From Planomicrobium sp. YIM 101495 (GTDB lineage: Bacteria; Bacillota; Bacilli; Bacillales_A; Planococcaceae): a DNA stretch of 64,000 nucleotides. Position numbers and translations under genes: made by a program. Of this stretch, positions 52,611 to 60,387 are shown piece by piece; the first letter of the stretch is position 1, and each line of letters begins with the position of its first letter. The notes beneath the pieces were generated by a model. That model was not told the origin of the DNA. It saw only the letters and a program-made list of their open reading frames with translations, and searched no databases. The stretch is from NCBI RefSeq assembly GCF_009707665.1, contig NZ_WLZW01000002.1, positions 124,001 through 188,000 on the forward strand, given 5' to 3'.

Positions 52611-53690
52611 GTGAAAAAAATGACGATGGCAGTGCTGTTGTTGCTGCTAGTGCTTACCTTTTTGGCAGGATGCATGGGCGCTGCAGGTCCAGAGAAACAA
52701 CAACAGAAGCAGGCGCTTGAAGGGTTGACTGTCCATTACTTGAATGTCGGCCAGGCGGATGCGACGTTACTGGAATTTAACGGCTATACGCTGTTGATTG
52801 ATGCCGGCGATTGGAATGCCTCCGATGTCATCACGGCGCTGGATAAACGGGGAATCGAGCGGATCGATGTCGCTATCGCAACCCACCCGGATGCCGACCA
52901 CATCGGCCAGCTCGGCAAAGTACTGGAGAGCTTCCAAGTCGATGAAGTGTGGATGTCTGGCAATACGAGCACGTCCGAAACATTTCTCCGCGTCTTAGAA
53001 GGCATCGAGAAGTCAGGCGCTGCTTATGAAGAACCGACTGCAGGAGATCAGTTCGAAATCGGTGACTTAAAGATCGAGGTGCTCCACCCTGCACAGCTGA
53101 CGGGTGATGCGAATGAAGACTCACTTGTTTTACGGATGACTTACGGAGACGTCCGCTTTTTGTTCACCGGTGATGCCGGTGTGAAAAGTGAAAAAGCGAT
53201 GATTGCAGCCGGCGCAAAGCTGGACGCTGATATTTTGCACCTTGGGCATCACGGTTCGAACACTTCGACAAGCACGGACTTCCTGCGTGCAGTGACGCCG
53301 GAAGTTGCGATTTACAGTGCAGGTGCCGGGAATTCTTATGGTCATCCGCACGCCGAAGTGATCGCCTCTACTGAAAACGAGGGAGCCACTGTTTACGGAA
53401 CGGATGTCAACGGCACAATCACAGTCACGACCGATGGCAAAACGTACGAAATCACCACCGAATCGGAAGGGCTCGTGACAGAAGGGGAAAATCGCTGCTT
53501 GGATCTCAACGTTGCTTCGACAGCGGAACTGCAGCAGCTTGACGGCATCGGTGAATCGCTCGCGGAAGCGATTATCGCTGACCGTCCATTCGATAAGCTT
53601 GAAGAGCTGACGCGTGTGAAAGGCATTGGTGCTGGAAAATTGGAAGCTATCCACACACAAGGACTGGCTTGTCTGGAGGGATCAAGATGA
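52611..53690 (+). CDS. ComEC-like metallo-beta-lactamase lipoprotein with C-terminal HhH domain
   Basis: A 359-residue exported lipoprotein (signal KKMTMAVLLLLLVLTFLAG, Cys21). The MBL domain (about 40-280) shows VGQADATLLEFNGYTLLIDA, the metal motif ATHPDADHIG, TGDAG and LHLGHHGSN, as in the DNA-degrading domain of ComEC. The last 60 residues (LNVASTAELQQLDGIGESLA and RVKGIGAGKLEAI) are a ComEA-type double helix-hairpin-helix that binds DNA. I infer a cell-surface nuclease or phosphodiesterase. The start is GTG at 52611 behind AGAAGGGGA; the longer frame from 52272 crosses the neighbouring gene and is rejected. Confidence 0.88.
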   Translation: MKKMTMAVLLLLLVLTFLAGCMGAAGPEKQQQKQALEGLTVHYLNVGQADATLLEFNGYTLLIDAGDWNASDVITALDKRGIERIDVAIATHPDADHIGQLGKVLESFQVDEVWMSGNTSTSETFLRVLEGIEKSGAAYEEPTAGDQFEIGDLKIEVLHPAQLTGDANEDSLVLRMTYGDVRFLFTGDAGVKSEKAMIAAGAKLDADILHLGHHGSNTSTSTDFLRAVTPEVAIYSAGAGNSYGHPHAEVIASTENEGATVYGTDVNGTITVTTDGKTYEITTESEGLVTEGENRCLDLNVASTAELQQLDGIGESLAEAIIADRPFDKLEELTRVKGIGAGKLEAIHTQGLACLEGSR

Positions 53691-53950
53691 GGGGGACACT
53701 CGACCGAATCGAAAATGGCACGACGGCCGTGATTTTACTGGAAGATGTGCAGAAGGAACTCAGCATCTCGCTGCATGCTTTGCCAGCAGGAAGCGAAGTG
53801 GGTGCTTGGTTCCGCATCGACTTATGGCAAGGGGAAATCGTCTCAATTGAACTGGACCGAAGCGCTGAGCAACACCAGCAGGAACGGGTGGATTCTGTGC
53901 TCGCAAAACTGAGAAGTCGGTCAGCCACAAGCCGTTTCAAACGAAAATAA
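53687..53950 (+). CDS. DUF3006 family protein
   Basis: An 87-residue protein starting MRGTLDRIENGTTAVILLED, the pattern of DUF3006: a small beta domain often encoded beside MBL-fold hydrolases. Its ATG overlaps the stop of the MBL/HhH lipoprotein (ATGA), with GGAGGG upstream. No signal peptide, so it is cytosolic while its partner is exported. Role unknown, possibly accessory or regulatory. Confidence 0.8.
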   Translation: MRGTLDRIENGTTAVILLEDVQKELSISLHALPAGSEVGAWFRIDLWQGEIVSIELDRSAEQHQQERVDSVLAKLRSRSATSRFKRK

Positions 53951-53988
53951 ATAAGCAGCATGTGCAAAATTTGCGCATGCTGCTTATT
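53949..53988. terminator. Bidirectional terminator
   Basis: AATAAGCAGCATGTGC pairs with GCGCATGCTGCTTATT (one mismatch), between the convergent DUF3006 and DUF3219 genes. Confidence 0.85.
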
Positions 53989-53999
53989 CAATCGGGACA

Positions 54000-54275
54000 T
54001 CACTCGACTGCAGTCAATTCCAAATGGTAGTCTGCAACGTTCCCCGGCTCGTATAGATTCGTGCGAGAGGTGATGTAGTTCGTGATGCGACCAATGAAGG
54101 CAAACTCACGGTCTGGGACGCGGACCTGGAACTCCATTTCATAAAGGAGCACAGCAACGTCGTGGTACTCTTCACTCGTCACTTTGAAATCGAATCGGAT
54201 TTTTGGCGGGTTCGTTTCCTGCTCGAATGTTACTGCCTCAAACTTGCGGTCGTTCAACCAAATTTCAATTGTCAA
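54000..54275 (-). CDS. DUF3219 family protein (YkvR-like)
   Basis: A 91-residue beta-rich cytosolic protein (KIRFDFKVTSEEYHDVAVLL, FQVRVPDREFAFIGRITNYI) that I match to the DUF3219/YkvR group from memory. The best start is TTG at 54275, eight bases after AAGGAG; a GTG at 54284 overlaps the upstream gene's stop but touches that site. It is coupled to the acyl-CoA dehydrogenase gene. Function unknown. Confidence 0.68.
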   Translation of the reverse strand: MTIEIWLNDRKFEAVTFEQETNPPKIRFDFKVTSEEYHDVAVLLYEMEFQVRVPDREFAFIGRITNYITSRTNLYEPGNVADYHLELTAVE

Positions 54276-54280
54276 CGGAC

Positions 54281-55438
54281 TCACTCCTTCACTTTTGGTC
54301 CGAAGGCAGCGATCACTTCGCCTGCTAGACGGCTCTTGATCATGTCTTCCATCGGCGGGTTGTACAGGCCCGCGCGGACATTCAAGAAATGGCGGTGCAT
54401 CGGGTGACTTGCGGATAACGCACGTGAGCCAACGACTTTCATCGCCTTGTCGACGACGTTGATTGCAGCGTTCGTCACAGCAATCTTGGTCAAATCAAGC
54501 GCTTCGGCCATCGCGCTTTTATTTTGTGCGGCTTCGTAACGTTCGACCGTTCCGTACAGCAAGTGGCGCGCTGTCTGCAGCTCCAATTGCATCTCACCGA
54601 TCAACTGGCGGATGTGCGATGTTTCGGCAATCGGCTTACCGAGTGATGCGGGAACGTACGAAGCTGCGAATTCGATGGCCTGTCTGCTCGCTGCACCTGC
54701 GATTCCTGCGTAGCAGGCAGGGATATGGAGGAGCCAGCCTTTAGCGGGAGGCGCACCTGGAGTTGTTTTCAAAACAGCTCCGGCCGGGACACGTACATTT
54801 TCCATAACAAGTGTGTGACTCGCCGTACCGCGCATGGCGAGGGAATCCCACGTTTCCTGGATGCTGACTCCTTGTGTGTCTGCCGGAATGATGAACGTCA
54901 TGACGTGCTCTTCTTCGACCGTCGCAGTGACAAGGAAGAAGTCGAGTGCCGGCGCCATGCTCGTGTATGTTTTCTGGCCGTTGATTTCGTAGTGATTGCC
55001 GTTCAAGACAGCAGTTGTCCGCGGCAAGGCGCCGCGCATCGGGCTTCCGGCGTTCGGCTCGGTGGCAGCAGTATTGATGAGCGCACCTCGCGCAATCGAC
55101 TCGAGCAAACCCTTCGCAGCAGCAGGTTCCCAGTGGCGGTTTTCGGCGAACTCGAGCAAGATACCGGTATGCCAGCCAATCGATAAGCCTGTTTCGGCAG
55201 ACGCTTCCGAAATGGCTTCCTGCCCGAGAATGAAATCGTAAAGGCCGGCTCCTTGTCCGCCGTATTCTCTTGGCAAGGTCAATGTATGATAATCGATTGC
55301 TTTCAGCTCTTTTATATTGTCGTGCGGAAATGAACCGAGCTGATCCAATTCAGGCTCGCGCTTCTCGAACGCTTCACGCAACCCCCGGATGTCCGCTACG
55401 AGCCGCTTCTGTGCGGCAGTCTTGATAAATGTCTCCAT
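54281..55438 (-). CDS. Acyl-CoA dehydrogenase family flavoprotein
   Basis: A 385-residue protein with the three-part acyl-CoA dehydrogenase fold: LPREYGGQGAGLYDFILGQE, the FAD/substrate segment TAATEPNAGSPMRGALPR, and GQKTYTSMAPALDFFLVTA. A C-terminal helical bundle ends near KVVGSRALSASHPMHRHFLN. The usual catalytic Glu position is not obvious. It could be a true dehydrogenase or one of the flavin-dependent monooxygenase-like members (SfnB/DszC type). GAAGGAGG lies before the ATG, preceded by two more SD-like repeats. Confidence 0.85.
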   Translation of the reverse strand: METFIKTAAQKRLVADIRGLREAFEKREPELDQLGSFPHDNIKELKAIDYHTLTLPREYGGQGAGLYDFILGQEAISEASAETGLSIGWHTGILLEFAENRHWEPAAAKGLLESIARGALINTAATEPNAGSPMRGALPRTTAVLNGNHYEINGQKTYTSMAPALDFFLVTATVEEEHVMTFIIPADTQGVSIQETWDSLAMRGTASHTLVMENVRVPAGAVLKTTPGAPPAKGWLLHIPACYAGIAGAASRQAIEFAASYVPASLGKPIAETSHIRQLIGEMQLELQTARHLLYGTVERYEAAQNKSAMAEALDLTKIAVTNAAINVVDKAMKVVGSRALSASHPMHRHFLNVRAGLYNPPMEDMIKSRLAGEVIAAFGPKVKE

Positions 55439-55455
55439 CCAGCTGTTCCTCCTTC

Positions 55456-55483
55456 AAACTAACTCCTTTAAACTAACTCCTTT
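55456..55483 (-). repeat. Tandem 14-bp duplication of SD-like sequence
   Basis: AAACTAACTCCTTT occurs twice back to back. On the minus strand this gives AAAGGAGTTAGTTT twice and then GAAGGAGG, three ribosome-binding-like motifs in a row before the acyl-CoA dehydrogenase ATG. Confidence 0.8.
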
Positions 55484-55500
55484 AAACGTACCACAAAAAA

Positions 55501-55530
55501 ATCACCGGAGCCTGCGAAGAGGCCCGGTGA
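55501..55530 (-). terminator. Terminator after the YkvI-like gene
   Basis: On the minus strand TCACCGGGCCT pairs with AGGCTCCGGTGA (one bulge), followed by TTTTTTTG. It lies 16 nt after the stop. Confidence 0.85.
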
Positions 55531-55546
55531 ATAGCATGGAAAGCAG

Positions 55547-56599
55547 TTAAGCGACTTTCCGGGTTTTTCGGATGTCCGCGATGACGAGCGCCACGACGAG
55601 GAACAATCCTAAATAGCCGATGAGCGGATAGAAGAAGCTGACCAGCCCGGTAAATCCGACAAAGCTCAATACATATGCCAAGATGCCGACGATCACGACG
55701 AGCATCCGGAACTGCTTCGTTCCTTGTTCTGCGAAGCGGGCGGTGAATGAATACAGCATGCTCGCGCCGGTATTGTAAATCATCCCGAACAAAATGACGG
55801 ACATGATGACACCGAGCGCAGGCGACAAGTTGCTTGCGATTTGCAGCATCGGCATCTCGGACGTCCCGACTTCGTCGATTTTCGAAAAGATGGCGAAGTG
55901 GCTCAAAAGAATCATGATCCCGAGGACGAGTCCACCGATGAGTCCGCCGCGCGCCGCAACTTTCTCGTCTTCGATCGTGCCACCCATGACGAGCGACATC
56001 GAGGCGCCGACTGCGATGTTGAAGGAAACATAATTGATTCCTGAGACGAACAGATTGGACACGGCCGACGTCTGCGCTGTTGCAATCGGGTCAAGTACTG
56101 CGATTGCCGAATCGAATGTCGCGATACTGTAGATGCAAAGCAAGATGACCATGGCAATCAAAAAGGGAGTGATGCTGCTGATGATCGTGACGACTTTGTC
56201 AACGTTCAGCATGACTGTGAAAATAATCAAGAGCGCCATGACAGTACTGCCGAGTGCAGCGGACCAGCCGAACTGCTGCGAGAAAATCGGACCGGCTCCG
56301 GCAATCATGACGACGCCGACGCCGAATAACGTGAAAATGATGATCGCATCGATTAAAATACCAAAATACTTTCCGCTTATGCGGTAAATCGCTTCTTTAT
56401 GCGAAGTGGTCTGCAAACGGCTCCCTAAACGGGTCAAATTCATCCCTAAATAAGCGAACAAAACAGTCGAGATAAAGGTTGCAATCGTACCCGCGATCCC
56501 GAAGCTCGTAAAGTATTGCAAAATCTCTTGTCCCGAAGCAAAACCGGCACCGACGATGATTCCGATGAAAGCGCTTCCGACCTTCAGACTTTGTTTCAT
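55547..56599 (-). CDS. ykvI: YkvI-like polytopic membrane protein
   Basis: A 350-residue, roughly 10-helix membrane protein starting MKQSLKVGSAFIGIIVGAGF with ASGQEILQYF, the N-terminal pattern of the YkvI family, distantly related to amino-acid/LeuT-fold carriers. ITPFLIAMVILLCIYSIATF, SGINYVSFNIAVGASMSLVM and a C-terminal PLIGYLGLFLVV follow. The substrate is unknown. The start at 56599 has AGGAGG; the longer frame to 56656 is rejected. Confidence 0.86.
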   Translation of the reverse strand: MKQSLKVGSAFIGIIVGAGFASGQEILQYFTSFGIAGTIATFISTVLFAYLGMNLTRLGSRLQTTSHKEAIYRISGKYFGILIDAIIIFTLFGVGVVMIAGAGPIFSQQFGWSAALGSTVMALLIIFTVMLNVDKVVTIISSITPFLIAMVILLCIYSIATFDSAIAVLDPIATAQTSAVSNLFVSGINYVSFNIAVGASMSLVMGGTIEDEKVAARGGLIGGLVLGIMILLSHFAIFSKIDEVGTSEMPMLQIASNLSPALGVIMSVILFGMIYNTGASMLYSFTARFAEQGTKQFRMLVVIVGILAYVLSFVGFTGLVSFFYPLIGYLGLFLVVALVIADIRKTRKVA

Positions 56600-56756
56600 G
56601 AAAAATCCTCCTAATGAGCGAGGGATGGAAATCAGCTCCAGATGTGTGATTCTCAAAAACCTCTATTCTAATATAGCAAAAAATGAGAAAACAGACTACT
56701 GTGAAGGACACAGAATCGTCAAAAACTTAGGATGTAAATAAAAATTTCAAAATCCT

Positions 56757-56785
56757 ATTGACATTATCGCTGCAACGCGATAAAT
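56757..56785 (+). promoter_or_regulatory. Sigma-A promoter of the S-box operon
   Basis: A consensus TTGACA (56757-56762), 17-bp spacer and TAAATT (56780-56785), about 33 bp before the riboswitch. Confidence 0.8.
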
Positions 56786-56817
56786 TGATACTATATTTCA
56801 ATAATTGAATAAGCAAA

Positions 56818-56934
56818 TCTCTTATCGAGAGTAGTGGAGGGACTGGCCCGATGAAGCTCGGCAACCGTTTATGCATGCGTGCATGGAAAAGGTGCTAAAT
56901 CCAGCAGGACAAATGTGTTCTGGAAGATGAGAGA
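56818..56934 (+). ncRNA. SAM (S-box) riboswitch
   Basis: The core elements are in order: TCTCTTATCGAGAG, GTGGAGGGACTGGCCCGATG, AAGCTCGGCAACC, a variable P3 arm (ATGCATGCGTGCAT), AAGGTGCTAAATCCAGCAGG and the closing GATGAGAGA. Binding of S-adenosylmethionine releases the terminator just downstream. Metabolic context: the metQNP methionine importer follows. Confidence 0.96.
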
Positions 56935-56954
56935 GGACGAATTTCACCTATTCC

Positions 56955-56988
56955 AGCCTCTCTTTCATTCGAAAGAGTGGCTTTTTCG
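56955..56988 (+). terminator. S-box expression-platform terminator
   Basis: AGCCTCTCTTTC pairs with GAAAGAGTGGCT, then TTTT. Its 5' arm can also pair with the GATGAGAGAGG of the aptamer P1 region, giving the antiterminator. Confidence 0.92.
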
Positions 56989-57024
56989 TATATTGGAAAA
57001 TGAAAATTGATGGAGGCGGATGAA

Positions 57025-57834
57025 ATGAAGAAAATTGGATTGTTTGTCGGAGCGGTAATCACATCACTAGCACTTGCGGGCTGTAATGGAAGTGCAGAAA
57101 CTACGGCTTTGAGCGAAGAGAAATTGGTGGTCGGCGTGACGTCAGGTCCCCATGAGCAGATCTTGGAAGTCGTCAAGGAAGTGGCTGCAGAGGAAGGATT
57201 GGAATTGGAACTGAAAGTATTTACGGACTATGTGTTGCCGAATACAGCGCTTGAAGAAGGTGACCTCGACGTCAATAGCTATCAGCACAAACCATTCCTC
57301 GATGCCTTCAATGAAGACCACGGAACGAACCTCGTAGCGGGTGCGACGACGATCCTCAACCCGATGGGTGTATATTCGAATGAGTTCGGCTCGATCGAAG
57401 ACTTGCCGAAAGGCGCGAAATTCGGTTTGCCGAACGATCCGACGAACGGTTCACGTGCTTTGTTCATCCTGGAAGAAGCGGGCTTGATCACGTTGAAGGA
57501 AGGCAGTGAAGAAACTGCATCGATCTTCGATGTCGAGGAAAACAAGCTGGAGCTTGAATTCATCGAATTGGAAGCTGCGCAAATTCCGAAACAACTAAGT
57601 GAGTTGGATGCAGCGGCAATCAATACGAACTGGGCGATCGAAGCAGGACTGAACACACTGGAAGATTCCATCCTATTGGAATCGAGTGAATCACCATACG
57701 TCAACTATATTGTCACACGTGATGAAAACAAAGACGATCCGGTGCTGGAAGTGCTGAACGCAGCGTACCAGTCCGACCGGGTGAAAGAATTTATCGAAGA
57801 GCAGTTTGACGGCTCCGTATTGCCGATCTGGTAA
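57025..57834 (+). CDS. metQ: Methionine ABC transporter substrate-binding lipoprotein
   Basis: A 269-residue NlpA-family receptor. The signal MKKIGLFVGAVITSLALAG ends at Cys20. Family marks include VGVTSGPHEQILEVVKEVAA, DVNSYQHKPFLDAFN, LPNDPTNGSRALFILEEAGL and AINTNWAIEAGL. It binds methionine and relatives at the membrane face. The start ATG at 57025 follows GGAGGCGGATGAA; the frame from TTG 57007 is rejected. It is the first gene under the S-box. Confidence 0.95.
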   Translation: MKKIGLFVGAVITSLALAGCNGSAETTALSEEKLVVGVTSGPHEQILEVVKEVAAEEGLELELKVFTDYVLPNTALEEGDLDVNSYQHKPFLDAFNEDHGTNLVAGATTILNPMGVYSNEFGSIEDLPKGAKFGLPNDPTNGSRALFILEEAGLITLKEGSEETASIFDVEENKLELEFIELEAAQIPKQLSELDAAAINTNWAIEAGLNTLEDSILLESSESPYVNYIVTRDENKDDPVLEVLNAAYQSDRVKEFIEEQFDGSVLPIW

Positions 57835-57882
57835 AAAATCGCGTAGCTAAGCAGGCTGCAGTTTCAAGGGAGATGGACAACG

Positions 57883-58911
57883 ATGATCGAATTAGCAGGT
57901 GTATCAAAAGCATTTGAAACGAAAAAAGGTAAGGTCGAAGCGGTCAAGGATGTGTCGCTTCAAGTACGGAAAGGCGAGATCCATGGCGTAATCGGATACA
58001 GTGGTGCCGGGAAAAGTACACTGATCCGCTGCGTCAACCTCCTTGAAAAACCGACTGCCGGAAAAGTGAAGTTGAAAGGCAAAGATTTCACTGAGCTGTC
58101 GAAGAGTGAACTGCTGGCGGAGCGCAAGAAAATCGGGATGATCTTCCAAGGCTTCAACCTCTTGAAAACCGCAACGGTCGGAGACAACATCGCCATTCCC
58201 CTTCGCCTGATCGGCGTCAAAAAAGACGAGATCGCTAAGCGAGTAGACAAATATTTGGACATCGTCGGATTGGCTGACAAGAAAAGCTCGTTCCCAGGCC
58301 AGTTATCCGGCGGACAGAAGCAGCGCGTGGCAATCGCCCGAGCACTGGCACAGGAGCCGGACATCCTGCTGAGCGATGAAGCGACGAGTGCACTCGACCC
58401 GGAGACGACCGAGTCCATCCTCGACCTCCTTTTGAAAATCAATAAGGAATTCGGAATTACGATCTTGCTGATTACGCATGAGATGCAAGTGATCCAGAAA
58501 ATATGCGACCACGTCTACGTCATGGAAGCGGGACGTATTGTTGAGGACGGTTTGGTGATCGACCTGTTTTCGAATCCACAGCACAAGACGACGCGCAGCT
58601 TCCTGAACACTGTATCACAGCGTAAATTATCGCTGGACTTTGTCCGGGAGCTGAAGAAGACAGGTTCTGTCTGGCAATTGGCGTTCCGCGGTTCTTCTGC
58701 AGGAGATCCAGTCCTGGCGGAAGCGGCGACTCGCTTCCGTGTGCGGCCGAACATCTTGACCGCGAACATCATGGAACTGAAGAACGGTGTCATCGGCAAT
58801 ATGGATGTCCACATTGCAGGAGAGCCGGAAGAAGTGCAACACGCTTTGCAATTCCTCGAAGAACAAGGCGTAATCATTAGAGAATGGACTGATCAAAATG
58901 GAGAGAGTTAA
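57883..58911 (+). CDS. metN: Methionine ABC transporter ATP-binding protein
   Basis: A 342-residue ATPase. Walker A is GYSGAGKST (about 38-46), signature LSGGQKQRVAIARAL, Walker B ILLSDEATSALDPETT, and switch His in LLITHEMQV. A C-terminal NIL domain (from about 265, VWQLAFRGSSAGDP) senses intracellular methionine and inhibits transport. AAGGGAGATGG precedes the ATG. It overlaps the permease gene by 14 nt. Confidence 0.97.
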   Translation: MIELAGVSKAFETKKGKVEAVKDVSLQVRKGEIHGVIGYSGAGKSTLIRCVNLLEKPTAGKVKLKGKDFTELSKSELLAERKKIGMIFQGFNLLKTATVGDNIAIPLRLIGVKKDEIAKRVDKYLDIVGLADKKSSFPGQLSGGQKQRVAIARALAQEPDILLSDEATSALDPETTESILDLLLKINKEFGITILLITHEMQVIQKICDHVYVMEAGRIVEDGLVIDLFSNPQHKTTRSFLNTVSQRKLSLDFVRELKKTGSVWQLAFRGSSAGDPVLAEAATRFRVRPNILTANIMELKNGVIGNMDVHIAGEPEEVQHALQFLEEQGVIIREWTDQNGES

Positions 58912-59569
58912 CCTGTTTATCGAACAATGGCTGCCGGTCATCGGACAGGCGTTTGTCGAGACGATGCAAATGGTCATCATCTCTTTGGCGATCTCGGCTG
59001 TTCTTGGTATCCCACTCGGCATTTTGCTGGTCCTGACGAGACGCGGACAGGCTTGGGATAATAAATTCATTTACCAAACGTTGAATATCGTCGTGAACAT
59101 CATCCGTTCCGTGCCGTTCATCATCCTGTTGTTCTTCATCTTGCCGTTCACGAAGTTCATCGTCGGCACAACAATCGGTGTCCAAGGAGTCATCGTCCCG
59201 CTTGTCATCTATACCGCGCCGTACATCGCACGCCTCATGGAAAGTTCGCTGTTGGAAGTCGATAGCGGGGTCCGCGAAGCATATGAAGCGATGGGCATCA
59301 AGACGCGCCACATCATCTGGAATGTCCTTCTGCGCGAAGCACGTCCATCGATCATCCTTGGTTTGACGATCGCGACAGTCGGCTTGATCGGAGCGACGGC
59401 GATGGCCGGGCTGGTCGGTGCTGGTGGACTCGGGGACTTGGCTTACCGATACGGCCACTTGCGCTATGAAGTCGACATCATGTATGCGACCGTACTGATC
59501 CTGATCCTGCTTGTTCAAGGAATCCAAAGCTTCGGGAATGCGCTCTCGGCAAAACTGAAAAAAGATTAA
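58898..59569 (+). CDS. metP: Methionine ABC transporter permease
   Basis: A 223-residue permease with five membrane helices and the EAA cytoplasmic motif REAYEAMGIKTRHIIWNVLL, which contacts MetN. It completes the importer. No terminator is visible in the 24 nt before the next gene, so transcription probably continues. Confidence 0.96.
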   Translation: MERVNLFIEQWLPVIGQAFVETMQMVIISLAISAVLGIPLGILLVLTRRGQAWDNKFIYQTLNIVVNIIRSVPFIILLFFILPFTKFIVGTTIGVQGVIVPLVIYTAPYIARLMESSLLEVDSGVREAYEAMGIKTRHIIWNVLLREARPSIILGLTIATVGLIGATAMAGLVGAGGLGDLAYRYGHLRYEVDIMYATVLILILLVQGIQSFGNALSAKLKKD

Positions 59570-59593
59570 TCATGGAAAGTAGCTGAAAAAAAC

Positions 59594-60373
59594 ATGGCAA
59601 ATGAACTTTATTTGGAGAAAGATGGAGCGGTTGCGACGATCGTCATCAACCGGGCAGACCAACGTAACGCATTTTCACTGGAGATGTTCAAACAATTGCC
59701 GGTGCTCCTCGATGAAGTGGAGCAAGATACAGAAATCCGGGCACTTGTCCTGAAAGGCGTCGATGATCGGGCATTCTCGGCCGGCGCTGATATCAAGGAA
59801 TTCCTCGACAACCGCATAGCGAAAGACAAAGCAAGAGAGTACAACAACCATGCCCTTGCGGCAGCGGACCGGCTGTACCGATTCCCGAAACCGACGATTG
59901 CGCTGATCCGCAAGCTTGCGATCGGAGGCGGACTCGAAATCGCGATGTCGTGCGATTTCCGTTTCGCTTCCAGCGATAGCCGCTTCGGCATCACGGCAGC
60001 GCGTCTCGGCATCATCTACAACTTGGCATCGACGAAGCGCCTGTTGAGTGTCATCGGCCCGATCAAGACGAAGGAATTGCTGTACACAGGGAAATTGATC
60101 GATGCAGAGAAAGCGAAAGAAATCGGCATCCTGCAGCACATCGGGGAAGGTGACGAAACCGACGTTGCCGCTTATACATATGCGAAAGAATTGGCACAAG
60201 TATCCGCGACCGCCCTGCGTGGCAACAAACAAGTGATTCAGGCAGTCGTCGACGGGGCGAATGAAGAAACGGAACATTTGGCTGAAGTCATCCTTGCTTC
60301 CTTCGAATCGGAGGATTACAAGGAAGGCATCCAGGCATTCCTGGACAAACGGCCACCCAATTTTAATTCTTGA
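59594..60373 (+). CDS. Crotonase-fold enzyme, methylmalonyl-CoA decarboxylase-like
   Basis: A 259-residue enoyl-CoA hydratase/isomerase family protein. The oxyanion hole is formed by AFSAGADIKEF and LAIGGGLEIAMSCDFRFAS. The first hydratase Glu (GGGLE) is kept, but the second is replaced by Ala in FGITAARLGIIYNLAST. The LGxxYN stretch and ending EDYKEGIQAFLDKRPPNF recall, from memory, methylmalonyl-CoA decarboxylase YgfG, whose Tyr is needed for catalysis. So decarboxylation or isomerisation is likelier than hydration. The ribosome binding site is weak. It probably reads on from metP under S-box control. Confidence 0.8.
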   Translation: MANELYLEKDGAVATIVINRADQRNAFSLEMFKQLPVLLDEVEQDTEIRALVLKGVDDRAFSAGADIKEFLDNRIAKDKAREYNNHALAAADRLYRFPKPTIALIRKLAIGGGLEIAMSCDFRFASSDSRFGITAARLGIIYNLASTKRLLSVIGPIKTKELLYTGKLIDAEKAKEIGILQHIGEGDETDVAAYTYAKELAQVSATALRGNKQVIQAVVDGANEETEHLAEVILASFESEDYKEGIQAFLDKRPPNFNS

Positions 60374-60387
60374 AGGAGCGGGTCGGA

